A DNA stretch of 64,000 nt from Euwallacea fornicatus (taxonomy: Eukaryota; Arthropoda; Insecta; Coleoptera; Curculionidae), in the NCBI RefSeq assembly GCF_040115645.1, contig NC_089559.1, positions 1,054,001-1,118,000 on the forward strand. Direction: 5' to 3'. A program made the translations under genes and the position numbers. The notes under the pieces were generated by a model. The model was not told the DNA's origin. It made no database searches and saw nothing but the letters and a program-made list of their open reading frames with translations. Of the stretch, positions 23,108-34,967 are shown piece after piece (position 1 is the stretch's first letter; the number at the start of each line of letters is the position of its first letter).

Positions 23108-25129
23108 TATATATGATAGATATGTATTAATATATATTTATTTTATAGATATGCAATATATAGGTTCTTACCAACCACTCTTGCAGTTTCACGTTTTCTT
23201 CGGCCATCTTGTTTCAGTCCTCCAATTCTTGCTACAACACGATGTAAAGATATTTTCATCTACTAAATGAACACTAAAAATAGACCGTAAAACCGATAGA
23301 TTTTAGAGAATAAAATCAACATTAAACTATGAAATATGCGATGAAATGTGCATTTTTAATAACATTAATAATAATACACATCTTTATTTCATTAGAAATG
23401 GTTATCGACCAGTTGGTCTTTCTCTCTATGTTAGAATTAATTGTGTAAAAAAAATTATATAAAAACAAAAAGAAGCGACTTTATTTTCACTCCAAATAAT
23501 ACTCAAACAGGGCTGTGGAAGGGGAGATGTATCGTGATTGTCTCGTCTGTCTTACTATGTAAAGGGGGTTGAGTATAGTCCAGTTGTGAGGGTTGTTTTT
23601 TCATTTTGGTTGTAGTTGCAATGTCTTTCCGTTATTTTAGTCACTTGTGTCCGTTAGTATAGGAATTTGTTGGATGCGTTGTACAGAGGGTTTCCGGGGG
23701 CGCCTCATGTTTATTATTAATCTTATCGCCATCTGTTCCGTCGTTTGTATGTGTTTTCCTATTTTATACGTAGTGCATAAACGGTTTACAGATGGATCTC
23801 TAAATTTTAATGGCCGTTTTCGTGCTAATTCCCTTGTCTTTGTACCTTAGTTCCCTGAAGTCTTTCTTCTTGACGATTGTGAATTTTTAATTACGCCGCA
23901 TTTAGGTTGGCAACACATGACAACTGACAAATATGACAGATTACGTTTTCAGAACACAAATTATTCACCGCCTAACGGACAAGTCATTCCATCATTAAAT
24001 TTATTTCTATAATTATTTCGCTTTTCTTAAGCGACCTAATTTTTTTGCTCATCAGGTGTATTCTTTGCATGTTACACAGGGTAGCCATGGCTTCTCGTCA
24101 CACTCCCTGAAATCCCAGAATTCCCGCTCGTAAGGTCGGTAGAAATTTCGTTGTCACACTATATCAGCTAAAACTTTTCGCCCCTCTCAAGCAATCGAAT
24201 CTGCGGTATTAACACAAGTAACGATAACAGCGACCTTTCCTAGACCATCCCACACTCTTCAAACCCATTAGACATTCAGTGTTTGCTCACAGTGAAACCT
24301 GTCGACCTTCATTCCGTCATGTAAACAAAAATCTAGAACTCATGATTAATATTACTGTACTGTTAGTTCAATTAGTTACTGAATTAGTGGAAATTTTACA
24401 ATATATCTTGGGTTTAATTGGTAGTTGAAGCTGGGGCTTTCAGCTTAATGAATGAGCAAATATTGCAAAGTCTCGAAGATGGGCAAGTCAATCCCTGGAG
24501 ATTAGTGGTCTCCCCCTATAAGTCCCCCCCAAATGAAATATCGTCGATTCGATACTGTACAGCTAGGTCATGCAAATCCCCACCAATTTTCCATGATTTA
24601 TACCGGGGACTTTATAATAGGTGAACTTAAGGGCCGAGGAAGAAGCGTTTCCCTCGGCTTATGTCACTTTTATTGATTGCCTCCGTTTCAAAGGAGGAAA
24701 CGAGTTTGTAGGGTTTGCATTAATGGAAAATCGAGGTGAAAATTTTATTTGAATTATGCAAAAATTTGGTTGGTATAGAAATTTCGATAAACTTGCCAGC
24801 GTTTTGGGCCTCTGAGAAAATTATGCTGACTCAGTCAAAGGACGTTTGTGTCGTTTTTTCCAAACGTTTATTTTTGCTTATTCAAAAAGCATTTTTCTTT
24901 TTTGGAAAATTAGAAAGTTTCAAATGCTCTAAATGAAGAAAAAAAGCAAAAAGAAGAAACTCTTCATAAGACCTTCAATGGTGAAGTCATATACACTCAT
25001 TTTCATACGAAACGCATCACCCAGTAATAATAATAATTCAGTTTTGCAATTTTGGCAAAGTAATGTTTCATAACAGAATATTATATGATCAGAGTTGAAA
25101 AAAACAGAATTTATTAAATTAAAACTTAA
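23108..25129. other. Intron sequence without supported features
   Basis: No gene is supported. A - strand stretch at about 23170-23250 reads like the basic helix-turn-helix start of a transposase (VARIGGLKQDGRRKRETARV), but it is isolated and short. Confidence 0.3.
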
Positions 25130-25445
25130 TTAGTGGCATTGCCTAGTACAGCAATACAAGCACATGTATATGCTTCGCGGCATGCTTTGCAACAAATGAT
25201 CAATATCCCCGTGAGATATTCATTCCATACCACCTTAAGGTGAAGTCGTAGGTCATCCAAATGATTTGAAGGCCTCCGTAAATTGTCATGACGAGTAACC
25301 GAAGACGGTGACGCGTCATGTCCCAAAGATGCTCGATAGGTGGTAGGTCCGGTGATCGTGCAGGCCAAGACAACATTTGGAATTGTGCTGGTTCCAGGTA
25401 CCTTCGAGTAATGCTCGCAGCATGCGGCTTTGCATTATCTCTTTT
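25130..25445 (-). pseudogene. Tc1-like transposase, C-terminal fragment
   Basis: The - strand reads DNAKPHAASITRRYLE, then WPARSPDLPPIEHLWD, the second Asp and Glu motifs of a Tc1-family DD34E transposase. The frame then breaks, and a diverged C-terminus follows (WNEYLTG...CKACREAYTCACIAVLG against the usual arginine-rich ending). The sequence stops matching at about 25445; the N-terminal half is missing. Inactive. Confidence 0.75.
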
Positions 25446-27866
25446 GGAAAATGCTATTTACTAAAGTCTGCAAGAGCATTTGATATTTTATTACGAAGAA
25501 TTATTTTGTCAAAATTACAAGATTTAATTATTATTAGCACTGGGTAGTGCATTTCATATGAAAGTAAATATATTTTATCCCCACTTGTTGAGTTGAGGAT
25601 TTTCTGGGTATGTTGACAAGTTGAGTTTAAGAGCTATTTGGAAAACAATAGTTCTGCATGTAACTGTTCTTTCTCTTGGAAGATAAATGAAGAGAAAAAA
25701 CTCTCTAGAGATTTCAGTTACAGGCCATTATTACTTTATCGGGTTATCTAAAGAAAACGCACCTAAGCCGATTGAATTAATGATGAAATATAGGGACACA
25801 TCTTGAAAAAAAAAATGTTGGGGTCTTCGCTGTTGGCTTCAACATTTTTAAACGAAACTACGTTATTTTGGAATTTTAATAACCTGAGATCGTCATCGCA
25901 CAGGCCAATACTTCAATGTCCACCTAAACTAACCATCGGTCAAACTGTCTTTGTTAGTTACGGAGGTGTTTTATATAACTGTCCTGACTTCAGTAATTTT
26001 AACTTCAGTTTAAAAAACACTTCATCTGCCGGCTGGTTGTTAACAGCTCTCGCTTCCTATTTGGACATTGAAAAACCGCTTCTGAGTCTTCTAATCTCCA
26101 ATAAAAGAACTCGTTGGGATAACTAATACGATTCTCTTTGGCGTTCCTTTTATATTTTATGTGTTACTTTTGACCAGTCTAATACGTATTGATATGGAAA
26201 TTATGAAAAATAGGTGATAAACATTTTTCAACTTCTAATATCCCGAATTAAAAAAAAAAAACCTCTATCATGTCTTTAGTTCACTCGTGACTTTTGGCAA
26301 ATTGAGTGACGAATTAGAGAATCTAAGCAGTCATCTCGGCACTTTGATATTTTATATAAATCAGGGGTGTAACAGACAGGGGGGTAAAAATATATTTTAA
26401 AAGAGTTGTATTGTTTCAATTTTTTTTTTTAAGTTTAGTTATAGGTACTCGTACTCGGGTACGCCCCTGTTCTTTTACAAGTTCAGCTTCAATTTGCTGG
26501 ATCTAAAGAGTGTGTGGTTTCTTAATTTGTTTCGCGATGAGCGGTGTAGCCAACCCACAATGACGCAAATTAAGTTTCTAATAGTCGTAAAATTTTATGT
26601 CGCTAATTTTTGCCAATTTAGAGGTGAATCGTCTGATTTAGTGAACAATCTCCGCGCCTTCATCATGTCGCATGATAATAAGGTCAGTTATAACCGATAA
26701 AATTTCAAACTTGACTAACGCTTTAAAATTTTTCTGTCCGTAAAGTTTCAGACTTACGGGCAGAAACCCTTTTACTACTCCCCTGACAAATTTAGTCCAG
26801 AAGTATGAAATTTATTGGGCCATTTGCGCTCTCATGTGGTATAAGAAATCAATTTCATTGCGAATCTATAGGTATAAAAAAATCATTAATATTGAATTTC
26901 ATATTTTTCAGTTTCAGAAACCCTTTTCAGCGTGCCCCTATTTTTTAAATAATTCAGAAACAAATTGGAGGCCCGTCCATGTGTTTTATGATGTGTGAAA
27001 ATCGGTCACGTAGCAAACCTATAAAAACACAAATTGATGGGAATATTTTATTCCTAATTTTCGGTTTATTTTTTTCTGCTTTGTTTTGATGTGTATGTAA
27101 ACAATTTGAAGTAAATTCAGTTTGACTCAAAAGGCTTCACTCATTTATGTAAAATTGTGGCCACAGGCGCGAATCTGCTTAATTAAACCGTTCCAGAGTA
27201 AATGAGTTAATTTATAACTTTTTAATTGAGTTTTTGAAATTAAGAGCAAACTCGGAGGCTCGGGATATAACCCCTCGTGCCTAGGCGCGTTTGAGGGTTC
27301 CACCGCCATAATTTCAGGTGCGACCTACCCTTCGGACTCCATAAGGAATTTAGAGCATTTTTTGACTGTCTGCGTATTATTTTCGAAAAAAGACACATTA
27401 CAATTGCAAATCCTGGCCGCTTATAAAGCTTCGCATTTCCCGCGAGATAAAGGCGAATTTACAGTTCTGCCGGGATTTAACTTTAGTACAAATTTCCCGA
27501 TCTAAAGCAACACAGCTTAAACCGGAACTTTCCCGGAGTTTTTCTGGAAGTTTTTCCCACGAACTTTCAAGCGCATCCTTCTTGTTCTCCCTTCGATAAA
27601 ACGATTAAGACTTGAAAGAGCTGCTTCGACAAAGGCTTCAAGGAAATTATCGCTCGTTTTGATGGTTATGAAGACGCTTAAGAGCCGCATTATTTATGTG
27701 CTGTCAACTTTAACTGGATGTTAGTTTCTGTGGGAACATGGAACAAGAGTCAGGATAGTGGTCAGTTTCTTGGTTTGTCCCTCTTGGTTGTATAGAAACT
27801 CGCCCAAGGTTAAAGTTAACAGCAAGCCAATAAATTGGCCTTAATGAGGTTTGTTTTTTGTTTTAG
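25446..27866. other. ADAM-type gene intron 1, right part
   Basis: About 2.4 kb before exon 2. No gene or complete element seen. Composition becomes less AT-rich from about 27.25 kb. The run GTTTTTTGTTTTAG at the 3' end is the polypyrimidine tract and acceptor of exon 2. Confidence 0.4.
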
Positions 27867-28002
27867 TATTTGACTTAAACTCCTGGGTTAGACACTACGA
27901 TGTCGCCAGGTACGATACTTCTCTGCTGGTGCATCAGTACAAGAGGGTGCGAAGGGGTGTCAATTCGGGACTCATTAAACTGGAGGTGAAAGGGCTTGAC
28001 AG
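27867..28002 (+). CDS. ADAM10/Kuzbanian-type metalloprotease, exon 2 (prodomain start)
   Basis: 136 nt between a TTTTAG acceptor and an AG|gtgagc donor. With one base from exon 1 it encodes V-FDLNSWVRHYDVARYDTS, then LLVHQYKRVRRGVNSGLIKLEVKGLD. The RHY...Y-(D)...L-H-x-KR-x-(K/R)R pattern is what ADAM10 orthologues show at the start of the prodomain (xIRHYE...Y...LHQxHxRAKR). Phase 2 at the 3' end matches exon 3. Confidence 0.75.
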
Positions 28003-28818
28003 GTGAGCATTAATGATAGTGTTTTAGGGTTTATTGGGAGCTTCAGAGACAACTCACGCTAGTTCCTTTTCAGTCTCATTAAGAAATTTCCATTTCCTAC
28101 TCTACCGATTTTAGAGATCCAGGATAGTGATTTTTGACCTATGAGCCCAGAAACCTTCTCTTTTAACCAAAATTTATCAGAGGGGTGATTAAAATTATCG
28201 ATTCGCAGTAGCGAAACCAATTTACATCGACGACATCTTGAACCTTATCTGACAAGATTTTGGCATCGTGAGCAACTTTAATGAAATCCCTTCTCGCTCA
28301 GATATCACCCCGGAGCAATTAGAATCCGGGATGAAGGCTGCGTCCGTGAATTACTCCGGAAACGGTGTGAAAATGCAACTTTCGGCATGTTTGTCATACA
28401 AACGTAAAAAAAAATGTGCGTGACGTAGTGCGGATGCGAAACAATTGTGTGTAATTATTCAGTGACATTGTGTTACTTTTTCGCCCAACCTTGTGACATC
28501 CTGCAGGTCTGAGGAAACGAGGGAAGTTGCTAAAATTTCGAAGGTAGTTAATGTTATGCAAAAATTGATGTACGGGAAAGCTGGGTGTATTGGACCGTAA
28601 CTTGAATCACTACTATATCTCGAAACGTTTTTATTTTTATGAGTTGGCAGCACTAAGCGATTAGGAACAACTTCATGTTGGTCGGCCATATTATTTTTCC
28701 ACTCAAAACTGACGTGATCGCGTGCTGTTTCCAAAATACAAATTTCGAATGTTCTAATGTATTATAATTTTTAGTGCTTTGTTCTAAAGACGTAGTAAAG
28801 GTAAGCTTTCAGTGCTTA
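28003..28818. other. Start of ADAM-type gene intron 2
   Basis: No supported feature. The 91-codon - strand frame at 28734-28459 has no recognisable family. Confidence 0.35.
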
Positions 28819-28820
28819 TA

Positions 28821-29511
28821 CAGGGTATTTCGGAATTATGGGATCCAACTTCTAAGGATTTTTCAGTATAACATTAGAAGACATCCGACTATAAGAACTC
28901 GTATCCGCAAATATCTTCCTAAAGCTCTACGGCCTTATAACGTTTTAAAATAAAAACTGTGCGAACGTTTTTTATCGAATTTTAATACGTTTTATTTCAA
29001 TTTATTTGTGCAAAGTAACACTACAAAAATTGTTCAAAATGTCGTTCTTGAACTTCGTTGCACCTCTTTATGGTACACGATTTCTGCGGACTTTGCAAAA
29101 AAAATTTATGATCGTTTTGAATGTTTTCAAATGCCGCAGTGATTCGAACAATCAGGTATTGTTCTGTCTCCACTGCCGTTTCATGAACTAGAGACATTAC
29201 ATATCCCTGCAGAAAAAAATCGAAACGTGTCAAATCGGGTGACCAAGAGGCCTAGAGAACTGGATCACCTCTGTCGATCTGATAAAGTTCAAGGATAAAT
29301 AATTTCTGTAGTCTTATTTCGTATAAACAAATGGGAACACAAAGTGGAAAAAATCAACAAAAGACATTTTTGCACATAACTGTCTTAAAGCATCATGAGG
29401 CCGTAGCGCCTTAGGGAGAATTTGCGGACACAGGTTCTTATGTTGAGAGATCTTCTGACGTTGCGCTGAACGCTATTAGAAATTTGATCTCGTACTCCGG
29501 CAATAGTCCTA
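28821..29511 (-). mobile_element. Long-TIR element, family B copy 1, with transposase C-terminus
   Basis: Left end CAGGGTATTTCGGAATTATG follows TA. The right arm (about 29395-29511) is its inverted repeat, with matching AGAAGA, ATAAGAAC, TCCGCAAAT and CTACGGCC blocks. On the - strand (29233-29021) it encodes SPDLTRFDFFLQGYVMSLVHE, then a long stretch ending VQERHFEQFL, the C-terminus of an insect mariner-superfamily transposase. The upstream catalytic part is missing. Closely related to 44634-45344. Confidence 0.8.
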
Positions 29512-29679
29512 TAGTCTTTATACTTTACATTCATTATCTATCTATAATTTATTGCAGTGACACAAATATCGGCTTTTCTTGTAGGTTATGTTGTATTTTT
29601 TTTTATTTTGATATTATGCAGTTTGATAAATTGGACTGCATGTAGTTGGGTAAAATGGACCGGTTCAATTTAACCGATG

Positions 29680-30433
29680 CAAATGACCTCTACAGATGAC
29701 AAACAATAAGTATTATAAGTGGGAACCCGAAGGTTTGTAAAATGCAATACATGATTATAAAAATGAAGGTATAGGTCTGAACGAGTGCGCAAGACTGCAT
29801 GAAGTTCCTAACGCTGCCTTAAAAAACATTTGGATAAGTGCGGTACAAGCGAAAGTGCTGAAACAAAACAAAAGCTAAATGTTTTCAAAGCAGAATTTAA
29901 AAATATTATAGTTGAGCATATATCGAAGCTGGAACAACATATGTTCGATTTAACAGTTACAGATGTTCGCAGATTAGCTTACCAACTTGCAGAGAAGAAA
30001 TCTATTCCACGCAATTTTAATTGCATAAAATAATTAGCAAGCAAAGGTTGGTATTACGCTTTCACGAAACGGCATCGAGATAAAACTGGCCTTAAAACTG
30101 CAAAAAAAATTAAGGAAAATAGATAAAAGAGATCAATTTGTAGAACGAAAATAGAGGAAAGCAAAATACTGAAGAAAAAGGTGTAAAGAAGCGGAGGAAA
30201 ATGATGAAGGGAAGCGCGACTGACGAGTCAGACTACGAAGAAGGAATCTTAGTTCTAGACGATTCAGTAGTATGTCGCAAGATAAAGAGAATGAATGTGC
30301 CAAATGTAAACTTAATTATTTTGGCACAAAAGCATTTAAGCTTAATTAGTGCTGTGTGCACGTTGTCCTGATTGGAATTATGAAACTTGCACCAATAATC
30401 CCCAGCTAATAGGGATAATTGTTTTTGTTTTAA
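29680..30433 (+). pseudogene. Jerky/CENP-B-type transposase, N-terminal remnant
   Basis: In broken + strand frames: YYKWEPEG..., then NEGIGLNECARLHEVPNAAL, a pipsqueak/CENP-B-type helix-turn-helix. Next come LTVTDVRRLAYQLAEKKSIPRNFN and a GWYYAFTKRH-type second DNA-binding helix. After a gap follows LCARCPDWNYETCTNN, resembling the small zinc-binding tail of such proteins. The DDE core between them is gone. The open part is 29830-30033. Same transposase class as the remnant at 34968-36225, but a separate copy. Confidence 0.7.
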
Positions 30434-31169
30434 TTTTACGACTTACATTTGCTATCGCTAATATTTATTTTTTTGTAGTTCGGATCTTTACATGTGCGTC
30501 ATGCGTACGAATCGCATGTACTAAATCCATTCAAAGCTAACGTAAAATACTACAAATAGCGTCTCAAAAATTTTATGTTTTTGGATGAAAATTTAAAAAA
30601 AAACTCGTATAACAAAGGCGGGTAAAGTGTGATGATGGGAAAAACAATTAATTTATGAATTAAATATCACGAAAATAAAATCAAAATGACGAAAACTGTT
30701 TATGTATGTATAACACATATAAACTGTATATATGTTATATATGTGTGTGTGTATGCCTCTGACCGTGCTAGGATTGTAACAAATAACCAATTCAAAAACA
30801 TACATATGTCCATACCGCCATCTTTATTCAACCTGTATACACTCCCATTATCAATTTTAATCCGTTAATGTAGTCAGTAGAAGAAATGCATACTATACCT
30901 CTGTCCTTATCATTTGAGTGTTACCTTCCTCCTTTACACACTAGACACGTACGTGCTATCTAATTCAATACGCACGCCAAGATCCAAACTACAAGGTATA
31001 ACTATCTACTATTGTCGTTCCAAGATATTTTTTAAGAAAAACATATTTTTTTCAATTTTTTAGCTCTGCATCAAGTCCAATTTAGCCACCACGTGGTGCA
31101 ATTAATGCGGCTGGTCGGTTAATTTGGGCCAAAGTTTTTGTCGCAAGTTCTGCTCATTATTGCGAAATA
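30434..31169. other. Intron sequence without supported features
   Basis: AT-rich; no genes or element ends seen before the TA at 31168. Confidence 0.4.
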
Positions 31170-32336
31170 TACAGGGTGTCCGGCAAGATCGTGTTATAAA
31201 TTCTAGTGGTTACAGAGAAAGTTAAAGTAATGCCAGTATTTCACATAAAAAAATTCTTAACGGCGTCCGTTACCAAGTTAATCGCTTTCGAAGTAAGAAG
31301 TTAAAAAAGTATTTTTGCTGTAACTTTCAAATAATTTTCTTGGCAACGATGAAAATCGGGTGATGTAAATAACTCATAGTCGTGCGTAAACAAACGTTTC
31401 ATATGTTTTCTTTATGCACGGCAAGTCAAAATTTCTCATTAAAACTCATTAACTTTTCTGGCAAGTTGACGAAATCAGTACTTTTTAGATCATTTTCATG
31501 CTAAAAAGGCATAATTTGGGTTAATCGATATCTCGTACCTTTTTGAGAAAATCGCATTTCATTATCAACAAGCATCATACGCGTCATCAATTTGAAATCA
31601 AATAAAATAGCAATTTATTGTAAAAATATGGTGTGTATCGTAGCTAGTTATCAAAAATGTTCATGTTAACTTTAAATGTTATCGACATTAGTTATTTCAA
31701 TAATATCATGGAGTTTAACAACCAGCACTATGCAGATATGCATCTAATGTTCGAGCTTGCAGAAGGTAATCTTGTCGAAACTGCTGTGTTGCAGTCTAAA
31801 GTGCTCATATTGAAGATTCTTGATAACTTTATCTGTAATACATAGCATTTTTAAAATAATAAACTGTTATTTTATTCGATTTAAAGTCTTTCGCATGTAT
31901 GGTGCATGTTCATAATAAAATGCGATTTTCTCAAAAACTATACAAAATATCAATTAAAGCGCGGTGTGCCCTTTTCGTAGGGAGATTATGAACAAAATTA
32001 AGCCGTAAAAAATAAACTGACTTCTTCAAGTCACTAAAAAAATTCATGACTTTAAACGAAAAGTTTTCAATTCCCCTGAATACGGAAGACACGAAAAAAA
32101 TCTGTCTATATATGAAAAACGCACGACTATGCGCCATTTAAACCGCCCAAATTGTATTTTTATCTTAAAAATTGTTTGAAAGTCACAACAAAAATACTTT
32201 TTTCACTTCTTACTTTGAAAGCGATTAACTTGGTAACCAAGACCGCTATAAATTTTATCATGTGCAGTTTTAGAATCATCTCAGTCTTCTCTATAACCCC
32301 TAAAATTTATGACGTGACCTTTCCGGACACCCTGTA
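31170..32336 (+). mobile_element. Long-TIR element with transposase N-terminal fragment (1.17 kb)
   Basis: Starts TACAGGGTGTCCGG and ends CCGGACACCCTGTA, flanked by TA. Arms of about 160 bp pair, including GCGATTAACTTGGTA-type blocks near 31278 and 32220. At 31704-31790 the + strand reads MEFNNQHYADMHLMFELAEG, then NLVETAVLQ, which matches the start of the DUF4817-type helix-turn-helix of insect mariner-like transposases (YADMH...GN). The rest of the transposase is missing. This is the N-terminal counterpart of the C-terminal remnants at 29.0 and 44.9 kb. Confidence 0.78.
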
Positions 32337-32338
32337 TA

Positions 32339-33913
32339 ACAATTGCGTTGACTTATCTTTAATATCTTTAACATGATAAATGTGATGTCCGTTCATTTGG
32401 TGTAACGAATATTTTGACCAGTTCTAAATTATTCCGAAAAAATAGACAAAAAAAAACATCAAAAGTGGTCCAGTTCAACCGGCTCTCCCCTAAATGTAAG
32501 GACGGTATATAGGAAGTTCATAAGCAGATCACCATTCAGGGAAAGCCACAGGAATCCTGAAGATAATATTTGAGTGTACTGCGTAAAGTCTAACACAGAT
32601 TATGCTGCTCATCACGTGACAAATTCAAAACGCCGGGGAATTCCTGGGATGAGCATATGCGGGAAGACAGGAGTTGATGGTTTATTTAGAGTGGATGTGC
32701 CTCGTTTGGGACCAGGTGGTTGTTTCGGGTTAATGTTAATTTGATGACGGCGATTTCCAGGGGAAATCTAAGACAATGTTGTTGGATATGACACTCGAGA
32801 TTCTCATATATTATATCCAGATGAGCAGCACGATGCGAATTAGTCTAGAGGTCGGTCCAGTTTGTTTGGCAATAATTCATCGAACTATAGGTCGCGTTCG
32901 AATAATAATTGTGTTTGATCATGAAGTCATAATTCGGGTTTTAGGAAGTATCGGGCGCATGTCAGAACTATTATTGATACTTTAAATACAATCAATTTTT
33001 CAGAAAGTGTCGTTTAAAGTTCGCGAAACTTCTTCAAAAGCTTAAATTGCTGGTTGTTTACGTGATAGAAAAGCGAAATTCGATTTTGTAGATAAACAAA
33101 AGAAGCATCAAATTTGATATTTGTTTCATTTTCATTGCCAGGAAAATGCTATATAGTTTTTCCTTATTTTGACCGCCTCGTATACGAGGGTGCCCGTGTC
33201 TGGAGCGTGGAAGCTCTGGTGATCATAAAAGATACGAAGTCGTCCAATTTGGAGTCGAAAAAATGCTGTTTCGATTTTTGAATAATTCCGATGATTTTTG
33301 GAAATATTTGAAAAATTAAAATTTGAGGAATACTCTTTTATCTTTTTGTCAGCGTATTTGGTGCAGTAATTCAAAATGATTGACTCTTCATCGCTGCAAG
33401 GTTTTCCTTTCTATAACGTGGCAACCCCTGACTTGAAATCCTCAGTTTCGATTTTCCGCAACCATCATCAACTTTCTTTTTTTCTCATGGGTGCTATCTT
33501 AGACCTTTACATTTCTGTATTGAGCTTTTAGGATGTACGGACCTCACAGCTTTATGTTTTTTTTTAACTAATCATTCAGAGATTGCACTTCGTAGAAAAT
33601 TACAATCGTCAATTTCGTTTTTTGGTTCCCAGGAATTTCCCAAAAATTTAGGTGTTTTGGCGTAATTTTAGCAAACGATGATTAGTAAGTTTCCTCACGT
33701 CTTTTTTTTTTTTTACTTAAATGAGATGTTTTTCACGCTCTATAAAACCATGGGCGTCCTTTATATTTCCTAGGCTCTCGGAAGTTTTAAAATACAGCAG
33801 TCGCTCATCAGTGTAAACTAATTCAAATCAAATGTGGTCGCCTTTATCGAAATGTTTACATTAGCGCATGCGATTTAAGTAATAAACGATTCACTACAGA
33901 AATATTTAATGCA
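32339..33913. other. Intron sequence, short palindrome at 33176
   Basis: No gene supported. CCTCGTATACGAGG at 33176-33189 is a perfect 14-bp palindrome whose halves equal the terminal TACGAGG of the mariner element 0.7 kb downstream, so it may be a scar or relic end. The nearby frames are chance. Confidence 0.35.
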
Positions 33914-33915
33914 TA

Positions 33916-34789
33916 TACGAGGGGTGAACAAACAGTTCCAGGACTTTTTGAATTACAAGGCAACATCGTAACGAAGCGCAGTGTGCCTGACAGCATTGTT
34001 TATCATGACTCAGCTAAAGCATTACTGTTTTTCTAGATAATTAATTTTCTTCGTCTTGGCAAAGTTGCAGCTTATTTTGTAGAACGACTTTTGCGTGTTG
34101 CAAGATTAATTTTCAACGAAGAGTACCGTCTTTGTATCAAGTTTTGTCATAAGCTGGGTACAAACTTAACCAAAAATTTTCAAATGTTGCAAGACAGGTT
34201 TGGGTATTAACGTTCGAGTGGGTCACAGTATCACAAGTGATTCAGGAGGTTCCGAGAAGGACGGACGTCGTCAGTAGACAACCCACGTCCATGACTGCCA
34301 TCGCCGTCAACTGATTAAAGGCATGTTGAAAGAGTAAAGAGTCTCGTGCCGTCAAATTGTCATCTACCCACTCGCGAAATGGCCAAGGAATGCTAAATTT
34401 CATTAGGTCCATGCCAAATGGAACCATGCCGCGCCATGACAACGCACCGGTTAATTTTGCTTTGTTAATTCGCGCTTTCTGCACAGAAACCGGCATGACT
34501 GTGATTCCTCAGCCTCCCCATTCACCGGACCTGGTCCCCGAGGACTTTTTCTTGTTTCCCAAACTCAAGAAACCTTCGAAAGGGCAGCGGGTTGACCCGA
34601 CTGAAAGCATTAAACAAAAATCGCTGGAAGAGCTATATAGCATTCTATAAGGACAGCACTCAGGATACTTCCAACGGTGGAAACTACGTTGGGGGAAGTG
34701 CGTCGAAGGGGACGACGTTGAATTATTTGAAATATTTTTAAATACAATTTTTAAGCATTAGTCCTAGAATTTTTCAATCATCCCTCGTA
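33916..34789 (+). mobile_element. Mariner element, internally deleted (874 bp)
   Basis: Ends are TACGAGGGGTGAACAAACAG and the complement of TACGAGGGATGATTGAAAAA, flanked by TA at 33914-33915 and 34790-34791. In broken + strand frames, YRLCIKFCHKLGTNLTKNFQ and RFREGRTS are the DNA-binding part of a mariner transposase. From about 34420 come DNAPVNFALLIRAF and PQPPHSPDLVPEDFFLFPKL, the second and third catalytic aspartate motifs of a DD34D enzyme. Roughly 400 bp between the two, with the first catalytic Asp, are missing, and several stops interrupt it. Inactive. Confidence 0.85.
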
Positions 34790-34967
34790 TACATAACAAA
34801 ATAAACAAATGTTCGAATAATGATAAGTATTTTTTAATTTAACGAAAAATAGTCCACAGTTTTACCGTGCTTAAGTTGGTGTACGGCGTCGTCTTCCAGT
34901 ATCTGCGCCCGTAATTTACCAAGAACTAACACATCTGTGTACGAGACGTATTTTTTCTTTCGGGCTA

